Shown here: piece after piece, positions 1-10,425 of the stretch
Numbering within the stretch: the stretch's first letter is position 1
How the letters are laid out: each line of letters begins with the position of its first letter
Assembly (NCBI GenBank): GCA_002914845.1
Contig: JXTC01000162.1
Location: forward strand, 288,904 to 352,903
Direction of reading: 5' to 3'
DNA from: Trema orientale
Lineage: Eukaryota; Streptophyta; Magnoliopsida; Rosales; Cannabaceae
Length of the DNA: 64,000 bases
Notes under the pieces: model-generated
Told to the model about the DNA's origin: nothing
The model's input: the letters and a program-made list of their open reading frames with translations, nothing else
The model's database searches: none
Program-made: the position numbers and the translations under genes

Positions 1-876
1 AGAAAGAAACACCTCTATTCAATGACTATTCTAGGAGCTCCATGTTTATTAGTTGCAAATAAAATCAAGAGCTAGTACTTATTACTTCTAAAGTTCACAT
101 CTAAAAGCATCAATTCAACTTCAGTAAAGAAGTGCTTGAATTTATGAGAAAACAGCAGTCAATATAGCATGGAAACCCAGCTGGAAATAAAAACATCATC
201 ACAACACATGATTCGTACGGAAATGCTTGAATCAATGAGAAAACAGCAATAAAATATCGCATAGAGACCCAGCTGGAAATAAAAACATCCTCATAATATA
301 TGATTCTGAAGAGAGGTTATAAGAACTCATAGAATGCAAAGCAAAAGTACAATCCTCTAACACATGTAAGTAAGATGTTAGTCTAGATATTATCACACAA
401 ACAGATATCTGTTTCCTACTACTATAGCTGCAAAGTTTAGAAATCTAAACACTATGCTTTATGTCGGTTAAACTTTTCACTGGGTTCTCTTGGAAAGTAC
501 GCCATCATGTGCTCAAAAGGTAAGAGAAGGACGATATAGCTAACATGTTAGATCAAGGATCAGAGCCTTATTCTAAGTTTACAGATCTAGTTCATAAGCA
601 CTTCTCACTATCAGAAAACCAGCTTTGGCTTCACATACATCAAATGCCATCTCCCTTTCTCTAACAGTTTAGCTAGCATCAAACCATATATTAGTGCCAA
701 TTTATCCTATTCCATATCACATTAACTATGATTTCCCACTCGTCATGCCTCACCTTCAGATATTCTGCAAAATTCCAATGAATCAGCAGAAATGCAAACA
801 TATGCAGTAACCATAACGCATGAATGAATAACCTGCATAATGTTTCTGTTACGAAATGTAAGAAAGAACAGCATAC
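1..876 (-). other. Intron 2 of the TRB gene (left part of window)
   Basis: This stretch follows the second exon of the minus-strand TRB gene. I find no exon coding for the linker-histone H1/H5-like domain or the coiled coil, so the rest of the gene should lie beyond the left edge. The sequence is AT-rich intron-like DNA and holds one local tandem duplication, listed separately. No RNA gene was seen. Confidence 0.6.
132..306. repeat. Tandem duplication, about 90 bp unit, two copies
   Basis: Two consecutive copies (about 132-214 and 223-306) share the words tgcttgaat, atgagaaaacagca, acccagctggaaataaaaac and atgattc in the same order and spacing. The copies differ at scattered bases. The repeat lies in the presumed second intron of the TRB gene and has no visible coding role. 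Confidence 0.8.
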
Positions 877-1359
877 TTATCAGGGGTAAGGACGACTAAC
901 TGTGAAGAATTTTTTCCATCCGGTACGGCTTTGGTAGAATCATCCGAGTTTGGTGCCACCGCCGCATCACGCACGACTGGAACTGCAACGGCAGTCTGTG
1001 CAGTTGACACTTGAGTAGCAGGAGCATCTGAATTGGTTTTCGCTTTTACAGTTCTTGACTTCTCCCTATGACCTTGGCCATTGGCACTACAACTCATATT
1101 CCGCCATTTGTCCTGTACACCCAGAAAACATCTCAAAACACGATACCAAGTATTGAAACGAGATACTCACAACCCAGTTCATAAAAAAACACAGAAAATT
1201 GCTGTAATTTGGTTGCAATTTCACATCATTTCAACAAACTCGTAAACACCCAGAATTAAAAAAGCACCAAAATTGATGAAGGGAAACCACACTAGCAACT
1301 CAAACTTCAATTTTGTTTGCTTTGTTTTGTTCTCGGGTTTCTTTGAAATGAACAGTAAC

Positions 1360-1399
<40 letters not shown>

Positions 1400-1642
1400 C
1401 AAAAGCTATCTACCCAAGTAAAGTTTGATTCAGTAAAATAAAACCCATAGGGCAAAACAAAGAGAAACGCAGAGTGAGAGTAAAAGAGGGACCTTGAGAT
1501 CAATATTGGAACGATTGACAAGGTAGGGATTGAACTCGGGGTCTCTCTGGATATCTTTCCACTTTCCAGTCCCATGCTTTTCGACTCCCGCTCTTAAAGC
1601 TTCTTCTTCCTCTGACGTCCATTTCTGCTTCGGATTCCCCAT
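877..1642 (-). CDS. TRB: Telomere repeat-binding factor (TRB / single-Myb-histone), 5' part
   Basis: Two exons are visible. Exon 1 is 1642-1493 (50 codons, starting MGNPKQKW). Exon 2 is 1112-877, joined across a GT..AG intron at 1492-1113. The translation opens with the N-terminal Myb/SANT domain typical of plant TRB proteins: W8 of [10 protein letters not shown], then GKWKDI, and the telobox-reading helix read across the splice as RSNIDLK|DKWRNM, the telobox-type LKDKWRNM motif. Exon 2 continues with a basic REKSR patch and a low-complexity Ala/Val/Ser/Thr linker, and ends at a GT donor in phase 2. In the family (Arabidopsis TRB1-3) a linker-histone H1/H5-like dimerisation domain and a C-terminal coiled coil follow; they are not in the window, so the gene is truncated by the edge. 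TRBs bind telomeric and telobox DNA in the nucleus and recruit telomerase and Polycomb/demethylase complexes. Which paralogue this is cannot be told. Confidence 0.9.
1361..1396. repeat. (TA)n microsatellite in TRB intron 1
   Basis: A run of alternating TA/CA steps ending in uninterrupted TA lies within the 1113-1492 intron of the TRB gene. It is likely length-polymorphic. Confidence 0.85.
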
Positions 1643-1677
1643 CTCTCTCTCTCTCTCTCTCTTCTTTCTCTCTCTAG
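1643..1677 (-). repeat. (GA)n tract in TRB 5' leader
   Basis: Directly upstream of the TRB start codon, read on the minus strand, is an almost pure GA dinucleotide run. Such CT/GA tracts are common in plant 5' leaders and core promoters and can bind BPC/GAGA-type factors. The position fits the TRB 5' UTR. Confidence 0.75.
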
Positions 1678-1856
1678 ATGAGTAATGGTACTAGTACCAT
1701 CTCAGCAGTGGAGTTGAGCTTTCCCTTCTTTTTATTACCAGTCCCGAGCTTCAGGGGGAGAAACGAGGGTTGCGTAGCTTTAGCTTTTGTTTTGTTCGAT
1801 TGGGCACTCCTCAACCGCATCGACTTGGACGGCCCCCGCTTCGCAGAAACGACACC

Positions 1857-2000
1857 GTTTGTTCCCCCGTAAATCTAAATTCTAACCTTATTAAAACGAT
1901 GTCGTTTTTTCTTTTCCGTTTTCTCTCGACTCTTGCGCGGTTTGTTCCCCCGTAATCTAACCTTTTTAAAACGCTGTCGTTTCTCTTTTTCTTTTTGTCT
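1857..2000. repeat. Imperfect tandem duplication with AAAACG-TGTCGTTTT cores
   Basis: The string tttgttcccccgtaa, then a short T/A-rich stretch, then aaaacgatgtcgttttt occurs at about 1857-1905. It recurs at about 1939-1985 as tttgttcccccgtaatctaa...aaaacgctgtcgtttct. Each core is a near-palindrome. The origin is unknown; a MITE remnant is possible. Confidence 0.6.
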
Positions 2001-2850
2001 TGTGCGTGGTTTTACGCGCTGGCTCTTTTTACCGTCTTATTGCGAAGGCTGTAACTGTAGAAACCTCAGCCGTGAAGTGGCTATAACCTGGGACCCACAG
2101 AAGTGTAAAAAGACAGGACACAAGCACAATTGTCTGTTGAGATTCCTACCGTCCCTAAGATTTTTTTTTTAAATTTATTTTTCCGTCTTCTTTTTTTTTT
2201 TTTTTGGAAAAAAAAAAATACCATTTTTACGTTCTCTTGTAGCAATGCAAGATGTGTGCGGTCAGTGTGCCCCTTGACAAATCGGATTAAGGTTATATAT
2301 GTTGTCGAATTTTTTATCTGTTTTATCAATTAGTTACATTCTGTGTTAAACTTGCAACCAAATAAATTAAATACCAAAGACACAATTTTTTCTTTTTGAA
2401 AATCGTTTACAATTTTTCTTTTTAAAATATATATGTTTGTTTGGTTCTAAAATAAAGGATGTAGTTTGACCATTTGTCTAATAGTTTCTAATTGAGAATT
2501 GTAAACCATTTTTCATAACTTCATATTTGACCAAAGATGAATTGAGACAAGATATAATTTTACTGTAATACATTTTACATCTATTAAAAATAGTGTCAAA
2601 ATTTTTTTATGTATATTTTTTTGAATTCCTGCTTACTTCTAACTTTTCCCTTTAAAAAAATTATTTCTCTAGCATTTAAAATTATACATATATGTATAAA
2701 TGGTCGTTCGTCTTCTTCAGTTCTCCACAAAAGAAACGAGGCTTTATTTTAGTTGGGAAGGAAGCTGCTGGAGTATGGTGGCATGCATGGGGACCCGCCT
2801 AGTTGTCGATAAGGCTAGCTTTTTCCAAGTCTACACCCAATGGAAAGTCT

Positions 2851-2858
2851 CCACGTGG
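2851..2858. promoter_or_regulatory. G-box (CCACGTGG)
   Basis: A perfect palindromic G-box, CACGTG core within CCACGTGG, lies about 330 bp upstream of the LCYE start codon. G-boxes bind bHLH (PIF) and bZIP (HY5, GBF) factors and are known in light-regulated carotenoid genes. Function here is inferred from position only. Confidence 0.5.
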
Positions 2859-3122
2859 CATATTGTGGATGACTTGTTTTGACAACTCAGCAAATTAAAT
2901 TACACCATATAACTCTCCCTTCCTTCCCTATCGTCTACTCTCGCTCCCGTGTTATCCACAAAAAAAATAAACTCCCCAAAAACTCCCAACAGCCCGCCAT
3001 TAAGGAAAAAAACAGAGCCCAAAGAAAAAAAAAAAAAAAAAACAAAACAGAGATAGGGAGAGACTGTTGTATCTTTCATTAACTTAGTCAAGTTTTTATT
3101 TTTATAATAATATTTGTGTATG

Positions 3123-3130
3123 TATAAATA
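3123..3130 (+). promoter_or_regulatory. Probable TATA box of LCYE
   Basis: TATAAATA lies 66 bp before the chosen LCYE start codon. Transcription would begin near 3155 and leave a short leader of about 35 nt. Confidence 0.5.
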
Positions 3131-3188
3131 TAAATGTCAGGGTCTTGAAGAAGAAAAGAGTTTGGTAGTATAAGAGAATATGTTAGTA

Positions 3189-6100
3189 ATGGAGAGTGTA
3201 GGACTTGGAGCTGGGAACCTTGGGGCGGTGACGGTGTCGTTTTGGGCTGGTTCGAGGTCGAGGAGAGGAGGGTCAGTGCGGAAACCAGCTCCGTTTAATG
3301 GGTATGGTTTGTATAGGCGTAGTTGTAGTCTGCGAGTGATGGCCAATGCGGGGAGTGAGAGCTGTGTGGCTGTGAAACAAGGCTTTGCAGACGAAGAGGA
3401 TTACATAAAAGGAGGTGGGTCGGAGCTGGTTTTCGTCCAAATGCAACAGAACAAGTCCATGGACAAACAATCTAAGCTCTCTGACAAGGTTTAGAAGTTA
3501 AAAAAAACTCTCTCTCTTAGTGCTCTGTATTGTGACGATGAAATTGGTTTTCTTGTAGTTTAGATACATTTGGTAACTTATAAAGATGATGACTTTACAC
3601 ACACACACACACATATATATATCTATATAAATATAAATATGTGTATATGATTCTATTATATATATATGTTTACTGTTTAGATTCTTTTGGGTCATGGGGG
3701 AGATAAACAAATTGTGGGAATGTCTGTGGTGTTTGAGCTTTGTTTCATTCTGAATCCAATTTTTAATATTGGCATTTTCTCTGGGGATCTTTTTATTTTA
3801 TTTTAGCATTAATTTTAAATTTTTGGCTGAATTTTTTTTTTTGATTTTTCCCACTGTTTGCAGCTGCCGGCAATTTCAATTGGTGATAAGGTACTGGATT
3901 TGGTGGTGATAGGATGTGGTCCGGCGGGTCTTGCTCTAGCCGCAGAGTCAGCTAAGTTAGGATTAGATGTTGGACTTATTGGACCGGATCTCCCTTTTAC
4001 AAACAATTATGGAGTTTGGGAAGATGAATTCAAAGGTACCCAGAATTTTTTATTTTTTATTTCTTGAAAAAAAATGCCCCATTATGTATTATTTTTGACA
4101 AAAGCAATTATAATAATTGAGGGTGTCTTTTATTTCTTTAAAGACTTTTAAGGATCACCTCTATCTCCCAACCACCATTTACTGTGACAAAATTGCCTTG
4201 TTGTATTGCTGCTTTTCTAGACAACATATTAGACTCAAGACAAGCTGCTCAAATACTATATTTTCTTATTGATTCTCTTGCCAGTGTGGTTTTTATATTC
4301 TGAAAAAATAATGATTTTGCTGAAGTGAACTCTCTCTTAGTAGGGAAGCTTTTACTTGACGTTGGAAACTTGATATCCTAAACTAACAAAAATCTATATA
4401 CTATTTTCAGATCTCGGTCTTGCAGGGTGTATTGAGCATGTTTGGCCAGACACCATAGTTTATCTTGACAATGATGATCCAATTCTGATTGGTCGTGCTT
4501 ATGGACGAGTTAGTAGACATTTGCTTCACGAGGAGCTGTTAAGGAGGTAAGATAAAGTCCGTAGAGTGAAATGCATTATGCATAGTCACGTACTAATCTT
4601 AGCTTCAGAGTGAAAAAATGTGGAAATGCTATCTTATAGATTTATAATACATATTAATTTTCCCTAGGTGTGTCGAGTCAGGTGTTTCATATCTTAATTT
4701 AAGAGTGGAAAGCATTGTTGAAGCTTCCGATGGTCATAATCTTGTCGCCTGTGAACAAGATATAGTTGTGCCCTGCAGGTAATTCTTTTCTTTTCTTCGT
4801 CGTCATCGTCAGTTCCTTCATTTTGGGGGAAGTTATAGGCTGTGGCATAAATGGAGAATTTAGAGTTCAATATATACATTTATTATTGTCCTCTTTCCAA
4901 TTCTAACATGGTATTATAGGCTTGCTACTGTTGCATCAGGAGCTGCTTCGGGGAAACTATTGCAGTATGAGGTGGGTGGTCCAAAGGTTTCGGTCCAAAC
5001 GGCTTATGGTGTGGAGGTTGAGGTAGGAATATTTGTTAAATAATGTTATAGTGTTTACTAGAATGTTTCTTGTAATGTGTTTAAGTCTATCCACGCAATT
5101 CATCATATCATAACTAATAACTCGATCACTTCCCTCTCTCCTTCAAAATAAATTTTCAGGTTGAAAACAATCCGTATGATCCCAGCTTGATGGTTTTCAT
5201 GGACTATAGGGACTACATGAAGCAAAAAGTTCCATGCTTAGAAGAAGAATACCCGACATTTCTTTACGCCATGCCCATGTCTCCAACACGAGTCTTCTTT
5301 GAGGTTCCTCAACTTGACATCATTAGTATTTCTGTGTTATGTAATTTCATGATAATCATTTGAAAGACATATAGAAGAATATTTTTTCCCCCCTTTTCAG
5401 GAAACTTGTTTGGCTTCCAAAGACGCCATGCCTTTTGATTTGCTAAAGAAAAAACTCTTATCAAGGTTGAAAACAATGGGAATCCAAATTCTGAAGACTT
5501 ACGAAGAGGTGCCATATCTTTTTGACCAAGCTATGATGTTTATCCTTTGTTCTTTCTTCTTTATTTAAAATTAAAATTGCATTGAACAACATTGTTTCAT
5601 CCAGGAATGGTCTTATATTCCAGTCGGCGGATCCTTACCCAATACAGAGCAGAAAAACCTTGCATTTGGTGCGGCTGCCAGCATGGTACATCCGGCAACA
5701 GGTAACAAACTTTGAATTATTATTAGAGCTTTCAATTATTTGGAAAAAAAAAAAAAAACATAGTTCAATCTGAATACCTCCTCAATGTTTCTATTGCTTC
5801 ATAAACAGGCTATTCAGTTGTGAGATCTTTGTCCGAAGCTCCAAAATATGCTTCTGTAATAGCCAATATCTTGAAGGAAGGCCATTCTGAGGGCCTTCTA
5901 AGTCACAAAAGAAGTAATGAGAATATCTCCATGCAGGGTAATTAAGCCTAGACTCTTTACTGGTTGCATTTTCTCTGCGGCTATACTTTGGAATTTTCTC
6001 ATTAGTACCTTTTGTTTTTTCAGCTTGGAATACTCTTTGGCCACAAGAAAGGAAACGCCAAAGGGCCTTCTTCTTATTTGGGTTAGCGCTCATTTTGCAG

Positions 6101-6510
6101 CTGGATATTGAAGGCATAAGGACATTCTTCCACACTTTCTTCAGATTACCTAACTGGTATGATCAAAATGCTTGCTTTTTACTCACTTATTTGATCATAT
6201 AAATGCAAGCCTGTAAAAGGGCTCTCTTAAAACAGAACATATAATTCAAAACTAACTGCGTAAACTTGAAATTTGCTTGCTTTTCAAATGGGATATGGAT
6301 TCAAAATAGCAACTGATTAATTCCTCCCCCCCAAACTTTTTCAGGATGTGGCAAGGTTTCCTTGGCTCTACTCTCTCCTCAGCTGACCTTGCAGTGTTTG
6401 CATTTTACATGTTTGTAATAGCACCAAATAACTTGAGAATGGGACTTATCAGGCATCTACTTTCTGATCCAACAGGAGCAACCATGATAAGAACTTATCT
6501 CACCATATAA
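3189..6510 (+). CDS. LCYE: Lycopene epsilon-cyclase, chloroplastic (11 exons)
   Basis: Exons: 3189-3488, 3864-4035, 4411-4546, 4668-4778, 4920-5022, 5160-5303, 5401-5508, 5605-5701, 5809-5937, 6024-6156, 6345-6510. All introns are GT..AG, the phases join cleanly, and the product is 532 aa. The ATG at 3189 (MESVG) is preferred over the in-frame ATG at 3180 because it fits the known plant N-terminus (MECVG in Arabidopsis LUT2, as I recall it). Residues 1 to about 50 are a Ser/Arg-rich plastid transit peptide. A dinucleotide-binding fold (VVIGCGPAG) lies at 114-122, followed by PDLPFTNNYGVWEDEF. Later family blocks are FLYAMPMSPTRVFFEETCLAS and PVGGSLPNTEQKNLAFGAAA, with hydrophobic membrane-contact segments near the C-terminus. 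The enzyme uses FAD and NADPH to form one epsilon ring on lycopene at plastid membranes, the branch point toward alpha-carotene and lutein. Residue 456 (codon 6089-6091) is Leu, the type reported for one-ring cyclases. No defect was seen. Confidence 0.97.
3597..3622. repeat. (CA)n(TA)n microsatellite in LCYE intron 1
   Basis: A run of CA repeats passes directly into TA repeats inside the first LCYE intron (3489-3863). Confidence 0.85.
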
Positions 6511-7274
6511 CTTGTAATCCTCAGTAGACTATAGTACTAGCCCAGTTGTCACTTTTGAGAGTTACTGGGTATTTGTGTAGATATATATACATACAAGTCC
6601 ATTTTGTGGCCTAAACAATGATGTTTCTTGAGTTCTGTTTTTTCCCCACTACCAGCAAGATTAGCCGTGCATAAATCTCTCCCTATAGTACTTTGTTTTG
6701 ATCATAGCCATTGCAAACTCAGCAATCGACGGAGAATTACAGAAGCCTTTCCCTCTCTCAATTCATTCTACACAAAGGCAAGTCAAAACTGTAATTTAAG
6801 TTTCGTCAATACTTAACCACTATTTTTTCCATCAACACACCCATTACTTTGTCTGTAGACCATTCAAAGATGACAAACTCATGTCGCCATCCAAACAGAG
6901 CGTGTGTTGAAAAGTTGCTTGTTGGCGGCCCCGCTCAACAAAACAACAAGAAAACTCGAAAATATATTATATCTCGAACTACTATACCAACGAGTTATAA
7001 AACTGTATTTGGTATCCTTGAGACGTTGACTTAGAACAGCACATACAATTAAGTCAAGTTGGAAAACTTCAGGAATGGTGGCCACGTTAATTCTCGTTGT
7101 AATTCTTGTATTTTTTCCATTTTTTATGCTCTCTCTTCAATGCATTGTATATTCAATCCAACTAGTTGTCCAAGAGCAATTTTAGGCCTTTAGCTCCTTG
7201 TTATCTGTTGGCTGCAGAATTGAGCAGACCCTTTTTCTTCATTATTCAAAAGTAATTAAAAAAACTTATCCAAG
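6511..7274 (+). promoter_or_regulatory. Spacer between LCYE and the RPS2-like gene
   Basis: This holds the LCYE 3' UTR and the promoter of the NLR gene. A W-box core TTGACT at 7026-7031, about 245 bp before the NLR start, could bind WRKY factors that commonly control immune genes; this is position-based inference. No convincing coding sequence was found. Confidence 0.4.
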
Positions 7275-9998
7275 ATGGATCCTGGGATTCTTGGTAATTC
7301 CGCGATCGTCGTAATTTCAGGCATATACAACTCCATTATAAAGAAGGTAAGCTATACCATCGATCTAGAAAAGAGGATTCATAGTCTCGCAACTGAACTA
7401 AACGAGCTGAAGGAGGAAAGGAATGATGTGAAGACACAAGTTGAGAAAGCTGAGGCGGAGGGTTCAAGTATCAGAAGCCATGTCAAAGGGTGGCTGCAGA
7501 GAGTTGAGGCTGCAGAAAATAAAGCAAGTGTGATTATGGAAGAATTTGTAAGAAGACAACCCTCTAAATGCTTCATCTTAAATTGTGGTTCGATGTACAA
7601 AAAGGGTAAGAGAGTTCAGAAGGTGCTTGAAGAAATAAGAGAACTAAAAAGCAAACGGAGTTTTGATGATGGGAATATTGTACTGGTCAATGGGTTGCCT
7701 TCTGCATCTGTTGAAGAGATTCCTAGTAGACCAACCGTTGGGCTTGATGTAGTATTGGAAGAAGTTTATAAGCATCTTGAAGAAGATGAAGTTGGAGTTA
7801 TTGGAGTTTATGGAATGGGTGGTGTTGGAAAGACTACTCTTTTGAAGCATATAAACAATGGCTTTCTTACCAAAACTCACGATTTCGATGTGGTGATATG
7901 GGTCACTGTGTCCAAAGATTTTGTAGCTGATAAAATCCAACAGGCTATTGAGGAAAGGCTGGGGTTGTCTTCAGAGGGAAATGATTCAAATGAAGCTCAA
8001 ATGAGACGAGCTTCTAAGATACACAGGGTACTTAGAGGGAAAAAGTTCTTGCTATTTCTGGATGATGTTTGGGAAGAAGTCAAACTTGAGGAGATTGGAA
8101 TTCCCTTTCCAGACCAGCAAAACAAGTGCAAAGTGATATTCACCACCCGATCCAAGGATGTCTGCACTGACATGGCTGCGAATCAGATACTGAAAGTAGA
8201 GTTCTTGGACCAAAAAGATTCATGGCTACTCTTTGGCAGTAAGGTTGGAGGAAGAGAACTTATAGAGTCCGAGTCCATTCTACCTCATGCTCGGACCATT
8301 GTGAAAAAATGTGGAGGTCTGCCACTTGCTTTGATCACTATCGGAAGGGCCATGGCTAATAAAGAGACAGAAGCAGAATGGAAGAATGCAATAGAAGTGC
8401 TCAATGAATCTGCATCGGAACTTCGAGGTATGGAAGACGTGTTCTCACTCTTAAAATTCAGCTATGACAATTTGGAGAATGATACATTAAAATCTTGTTT
8501 TTTGTACTGTTCTCTATTTCCTGAGGACTTCTCTATAGAGAATGAGCAGCTTGTAGAGTATTGGATTGGGGAGGGGTTTCTAGGCAGCCATGATGGAAGC
8601 AGTGTTCATTACAAAGGACATGCTGTGATTGGATCTCTGAAAGTTGCCTGCTTATTGGAAACAGGAGAAGAGAAAACCCAAGTGAAAATGCATGATGTCG
8701 TCCGAAGTTTTGCCCTTTGGATAGCATCTGATTATGGGTTGAAGAAGAAGAAGTTTCTAGTACAGCCGAGTCTGGGACTGACTGAAGCACCCAGAGTTGA
8801 AGACTGGAAGGAATCCCAGAGAATTTCTTTGTTAGATAATGGAATCACAATGCTATCACATAAACCCGAATGTCCCATTCTGTCGACCCTGCTGCTTCAA
8901 TGGAACAGTGGTTTGAACAAAATATCAAATGGATTCTTCCAATTTATGCCTGCACTAAGAATCCTGGATTTATCATTCACAAGTCTCAGAGAAATCCCAA
9001 CAAGCATCGGTGATCTAGTCGAGCTCCAGCACCTTGATTTGTCAGGTACCAAATTATCCACATTACCAAAAGAACTAGGAAATCTGTCTAAGCTAAAGCA
9101 TTTGGATCTTCAACGCACTCATTCACTCAAAATTGTTTCACGCGAGGCCATATCTGGACTTCAACAACTGCGAGTCCTGAACTTGTACTATAGTTACAGC
9201 CAGTGGGAGATACCAAATTGCAACTCTGATGAGAATCAAGTAATTGGGCTTGCAGACTTAGAATGCTTGAGACAACTCGCCACACTTGGTATCAGCGTGA
9301 CAGAGTTAGTCACCTTGGAAAGGCTTGCTGGTTTAAGCAGCTTGCTGCAATGCATTCAGTTTCTCTATATCAAAGAATGTGAGGGCTTACTCCAGTTGAT
9401 ATTACCATCATCAACTTCCAGCACGCTGAGAAGGCTTAGCATCAACAATTGTTCTAACTTGAAGTACCTGGACATTGGTCTTGGGATATCAGGAAAGAAA
9501 AACCAGCTAAAGAGCTTGGAGGTACTAGCTTTGCATGGACTTCCCAACTTGACTACAGTGTGGAAGAATCCCGTGACTCGTGAATGTCTTCAAAATCTTC
9601 GGTATGTAAACATTTGGTATTGTCATAACTTGAAGAATGTTTCATGGGTCTTGAATCTTCCCAAACTAGAGGTGATCTATCTGTTTTATTGCAAAGAAAT
9701 GGAAGAAGTTGTTAGTGGGAATGAAAGAGAAGTAGAAGCATTTCCAAGCCTTAGAACATTATCTATCCGAGATCTCCCAAAACTAAGGAGTATTTGCCAT
9801 TTGGCACAATCTTTTCCTTCCTTGGAGAGAATTGCTGTTATTGATTGTCCAGAGCTGAAAAGGCTACCAATCAAAGCACATAATAACACCTCTAATTTTC
9901 CAACACTCTATGGTTCCAGGGAATGGTGGGATGGATTAGAATGGGATGGAGCAACCATCAGGTCTGCTTTACTTCCTCACTTCATTGCAATTGCTTGA
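7275..9998 (+). CDS. RPS2: RPS2-type CC-NB-LRR immune receptor
   Basis: This is one uninterrupted exon of 907 codons, matching the intronless Arabidopsis RPS2 (909 aa as I recall). A coiled-coil region spans about 25-125. NB-ARC motifs follow in order: P-loop GMGGVGKTT at 180-188, kinase-2 LLFLDDVW at 259-266, RNBS-B FTTRS at 289-293, GLPLA at 348-352, RNBS-D CFLYCSLFPED at 408-418, and MHD at 472-474 within MHDVVRSFALWIA. From about 520 leucine-rich repeats run to the end. Diagnostic RPS2-like blocks include KCKVIFTTRS, LETGEEKTQVKMH, LDLSFTSLREIP, LKHLDLQRT, and a tail with the FPTLYGSREWW pattern seen in RPS2 (PTVYCEEKWW). The family is plasma-membrane associated, guards RIN4 and triggers immunity on its cleavage by AvrRpt2; whether this protein does so is inference. 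All ATPase motifs look intact. The start is the first Met, with an RPS2-like MD opening and no myristoylation motif. Confidence 0.93.
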   Translation: MDPGILGNSAIVVISGIYNSIIKKVSYTIDLEKRIHSLATELNELKEERNDVKTQVEKAEAEGSSIRSHVKGWLQRVEAAENKASVIMEEFVRRQPSKCFILNCGSMYKKGKRVQKVLEEIRELKSKRSFDDGNIVLVNGLPSASVEEIPSRPTVGLDVVLEEVYKHLEEDEVGVIGVYGMGGVGKTTLLKHINNGFLTKTHDFDVVIWVTVSKDFVADKIQQAIEERLGLSSEGNDSNEAQMRRASKIHRVLRGKKFLLFLDDVWEEVKLEEIGIPFPDQQNKCKVIFTTRSKDVCTDMAANQILKVEFLDQKDSWLLFGSKVGGRELIESESILPHARTIVKKCGGLPLALITIGRAMANKETEAEWKNAIEVLNESASELRGMEDVFSLLKFSYDNLENDTLKSCFLYCSLFPEDFSIENEQLVEYWIGEGFLGSHDGSSVHYKGHAVIGSLKVACLLETGEEKTQVKMHDVVRSFALWIASDYGLKKKKFLVQPSLGLTEAPRVEDWKESQRISLLDNGITMLSHKPECPILSTLLLQWNSGLNKISNGFFQFMPALRILDLSFTSLREIPTSIGDLVELQHLDLSGTKLSTLPKELGNLSKLKHLDLQRTHSLKIVSREAISGLQQLRVLNLYYSYSQWEIPNCNSDENQVIGLADLECLRQLATLGISVTELVTLERLAGLSSLLQCIQFLYIKECEGLLQLILPSSTSSTLRRLSINNCSNLKYLDIGLGISGKKNQLKSLEVLALHGLPNLTTVWKNPVTRECLQNLRYVNIWYCHNLKNVSWVLNLPKLEVIYLFYCKEMEEVVSGNEREVEAFPSLRTLSIRDLPKLRSICHLAQSFPSLERIAVIDCPELKRLPIKAHNNTSNFPTLYGSREWWDGLEWDGATIRSALLPHFIAIA

Positions 9999-10195
9999 TG
10001 AAGAGAATACCTTTTAATAGTGTTTATATGCATTGCACAATGCATGATTACTCTTGTGACTAATCATTTTTTTTTTTTTGGGGTTTGGGGTGGGGGTGGT
10101 GTGTGAGGGGGAACATCTGAGAGAAGATGTGCTCTTGGTTTTTCCCTTTTTTTTTTTTCATCATTTCTGGGAAATAATGTGTCTCTTGGTGTTGC

Positions 10196-10249
10196 ATATA
10201 TCTTAATTACCGAAGTTGAAATTCATGCCATTCCGTAATTAAGATATAT
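10196..10249. repeat. Short inverted repeat (15-bp arms)
   Basis: Arms atatatcttaattac (10196-10210) and gtaattaagatatat (10235-10249) are exact reverse complements around a 24-nt loop. They lie between the NLR stop codon and the NLR 3' relic. This could be a MITE remnant or an RNA hairpin in the 3' UTR. Confidence 0.7.
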
Positions 10250-10265
10250 CCTACAAGAAGTGTTA

Positions 10266-10425
10266 CTTAGGAGCATTAGCCAATTGGCAGTGTCTTTTCC
10301 TAGGAAAGAGTTGCTACTGTGATTGATTGTCCAAGGCTGAGAAAAGTACCAATCAGAGCACACAATAACAACTCCAATTGCCAACTCTGAATGGCTCCAA
10401 AATGAATGGTGGAATGGAAAGCATA
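10266..10425 (+). pseudogene. Relic copy of the RPS2-like 3' end
   Basis: This matches 9783-9930 of the intact gene: taggagcat/aaggagtat, ttggca, tcttttcct, then gattgattgtcca, ccaatca, gcaca-aataaca, and gaatggtgg in the same order. It therefore covers the last LRR segment and the tail that ends in EWW. Short insertions, deletions and substitutions leave no useful reading frame. The relic lies downstream in the same orientation, so it likely came from unequal crossing-over in a former tandem pair, most of which has been lost. Confidence 0.85.

Larger units (their letters stand above)
1643..3179. promoter_or_regulatory. Divergent spacer between TRB and LCYE
   Basis: About 1.5 kb separates the TRB start on the minus strand from the LCYE start on the plus strand, so both promoters must lie here. 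Contents seen: the GA tract next to TRB; an imperfect duplication at about 1857-2000 in which tttgttcccccgtaa...aaaacg-tgtcgtttt occurs twice; poly-T/poly-A runs near 2160-2220; a G-box at 2851-2858; a polypurine A-rich run near 3003-3045; and a TATA box near 3123. Open stretches in this spacer are short and look non-coding. Confidence 0.6.

Noticed and set aside
1678-2333. Overlapping open stretches between TRB and LCYE
   Set aside because: They are short, overlap on both strands, are full of homopolymer translations, and no domain is recognised.
5791-6135. 114-codon open stretch on the minus strand
   Set aside because: It is antisense to LCYE exons 9-10 and the intron between them, and the sense strand fully explains the sequence.
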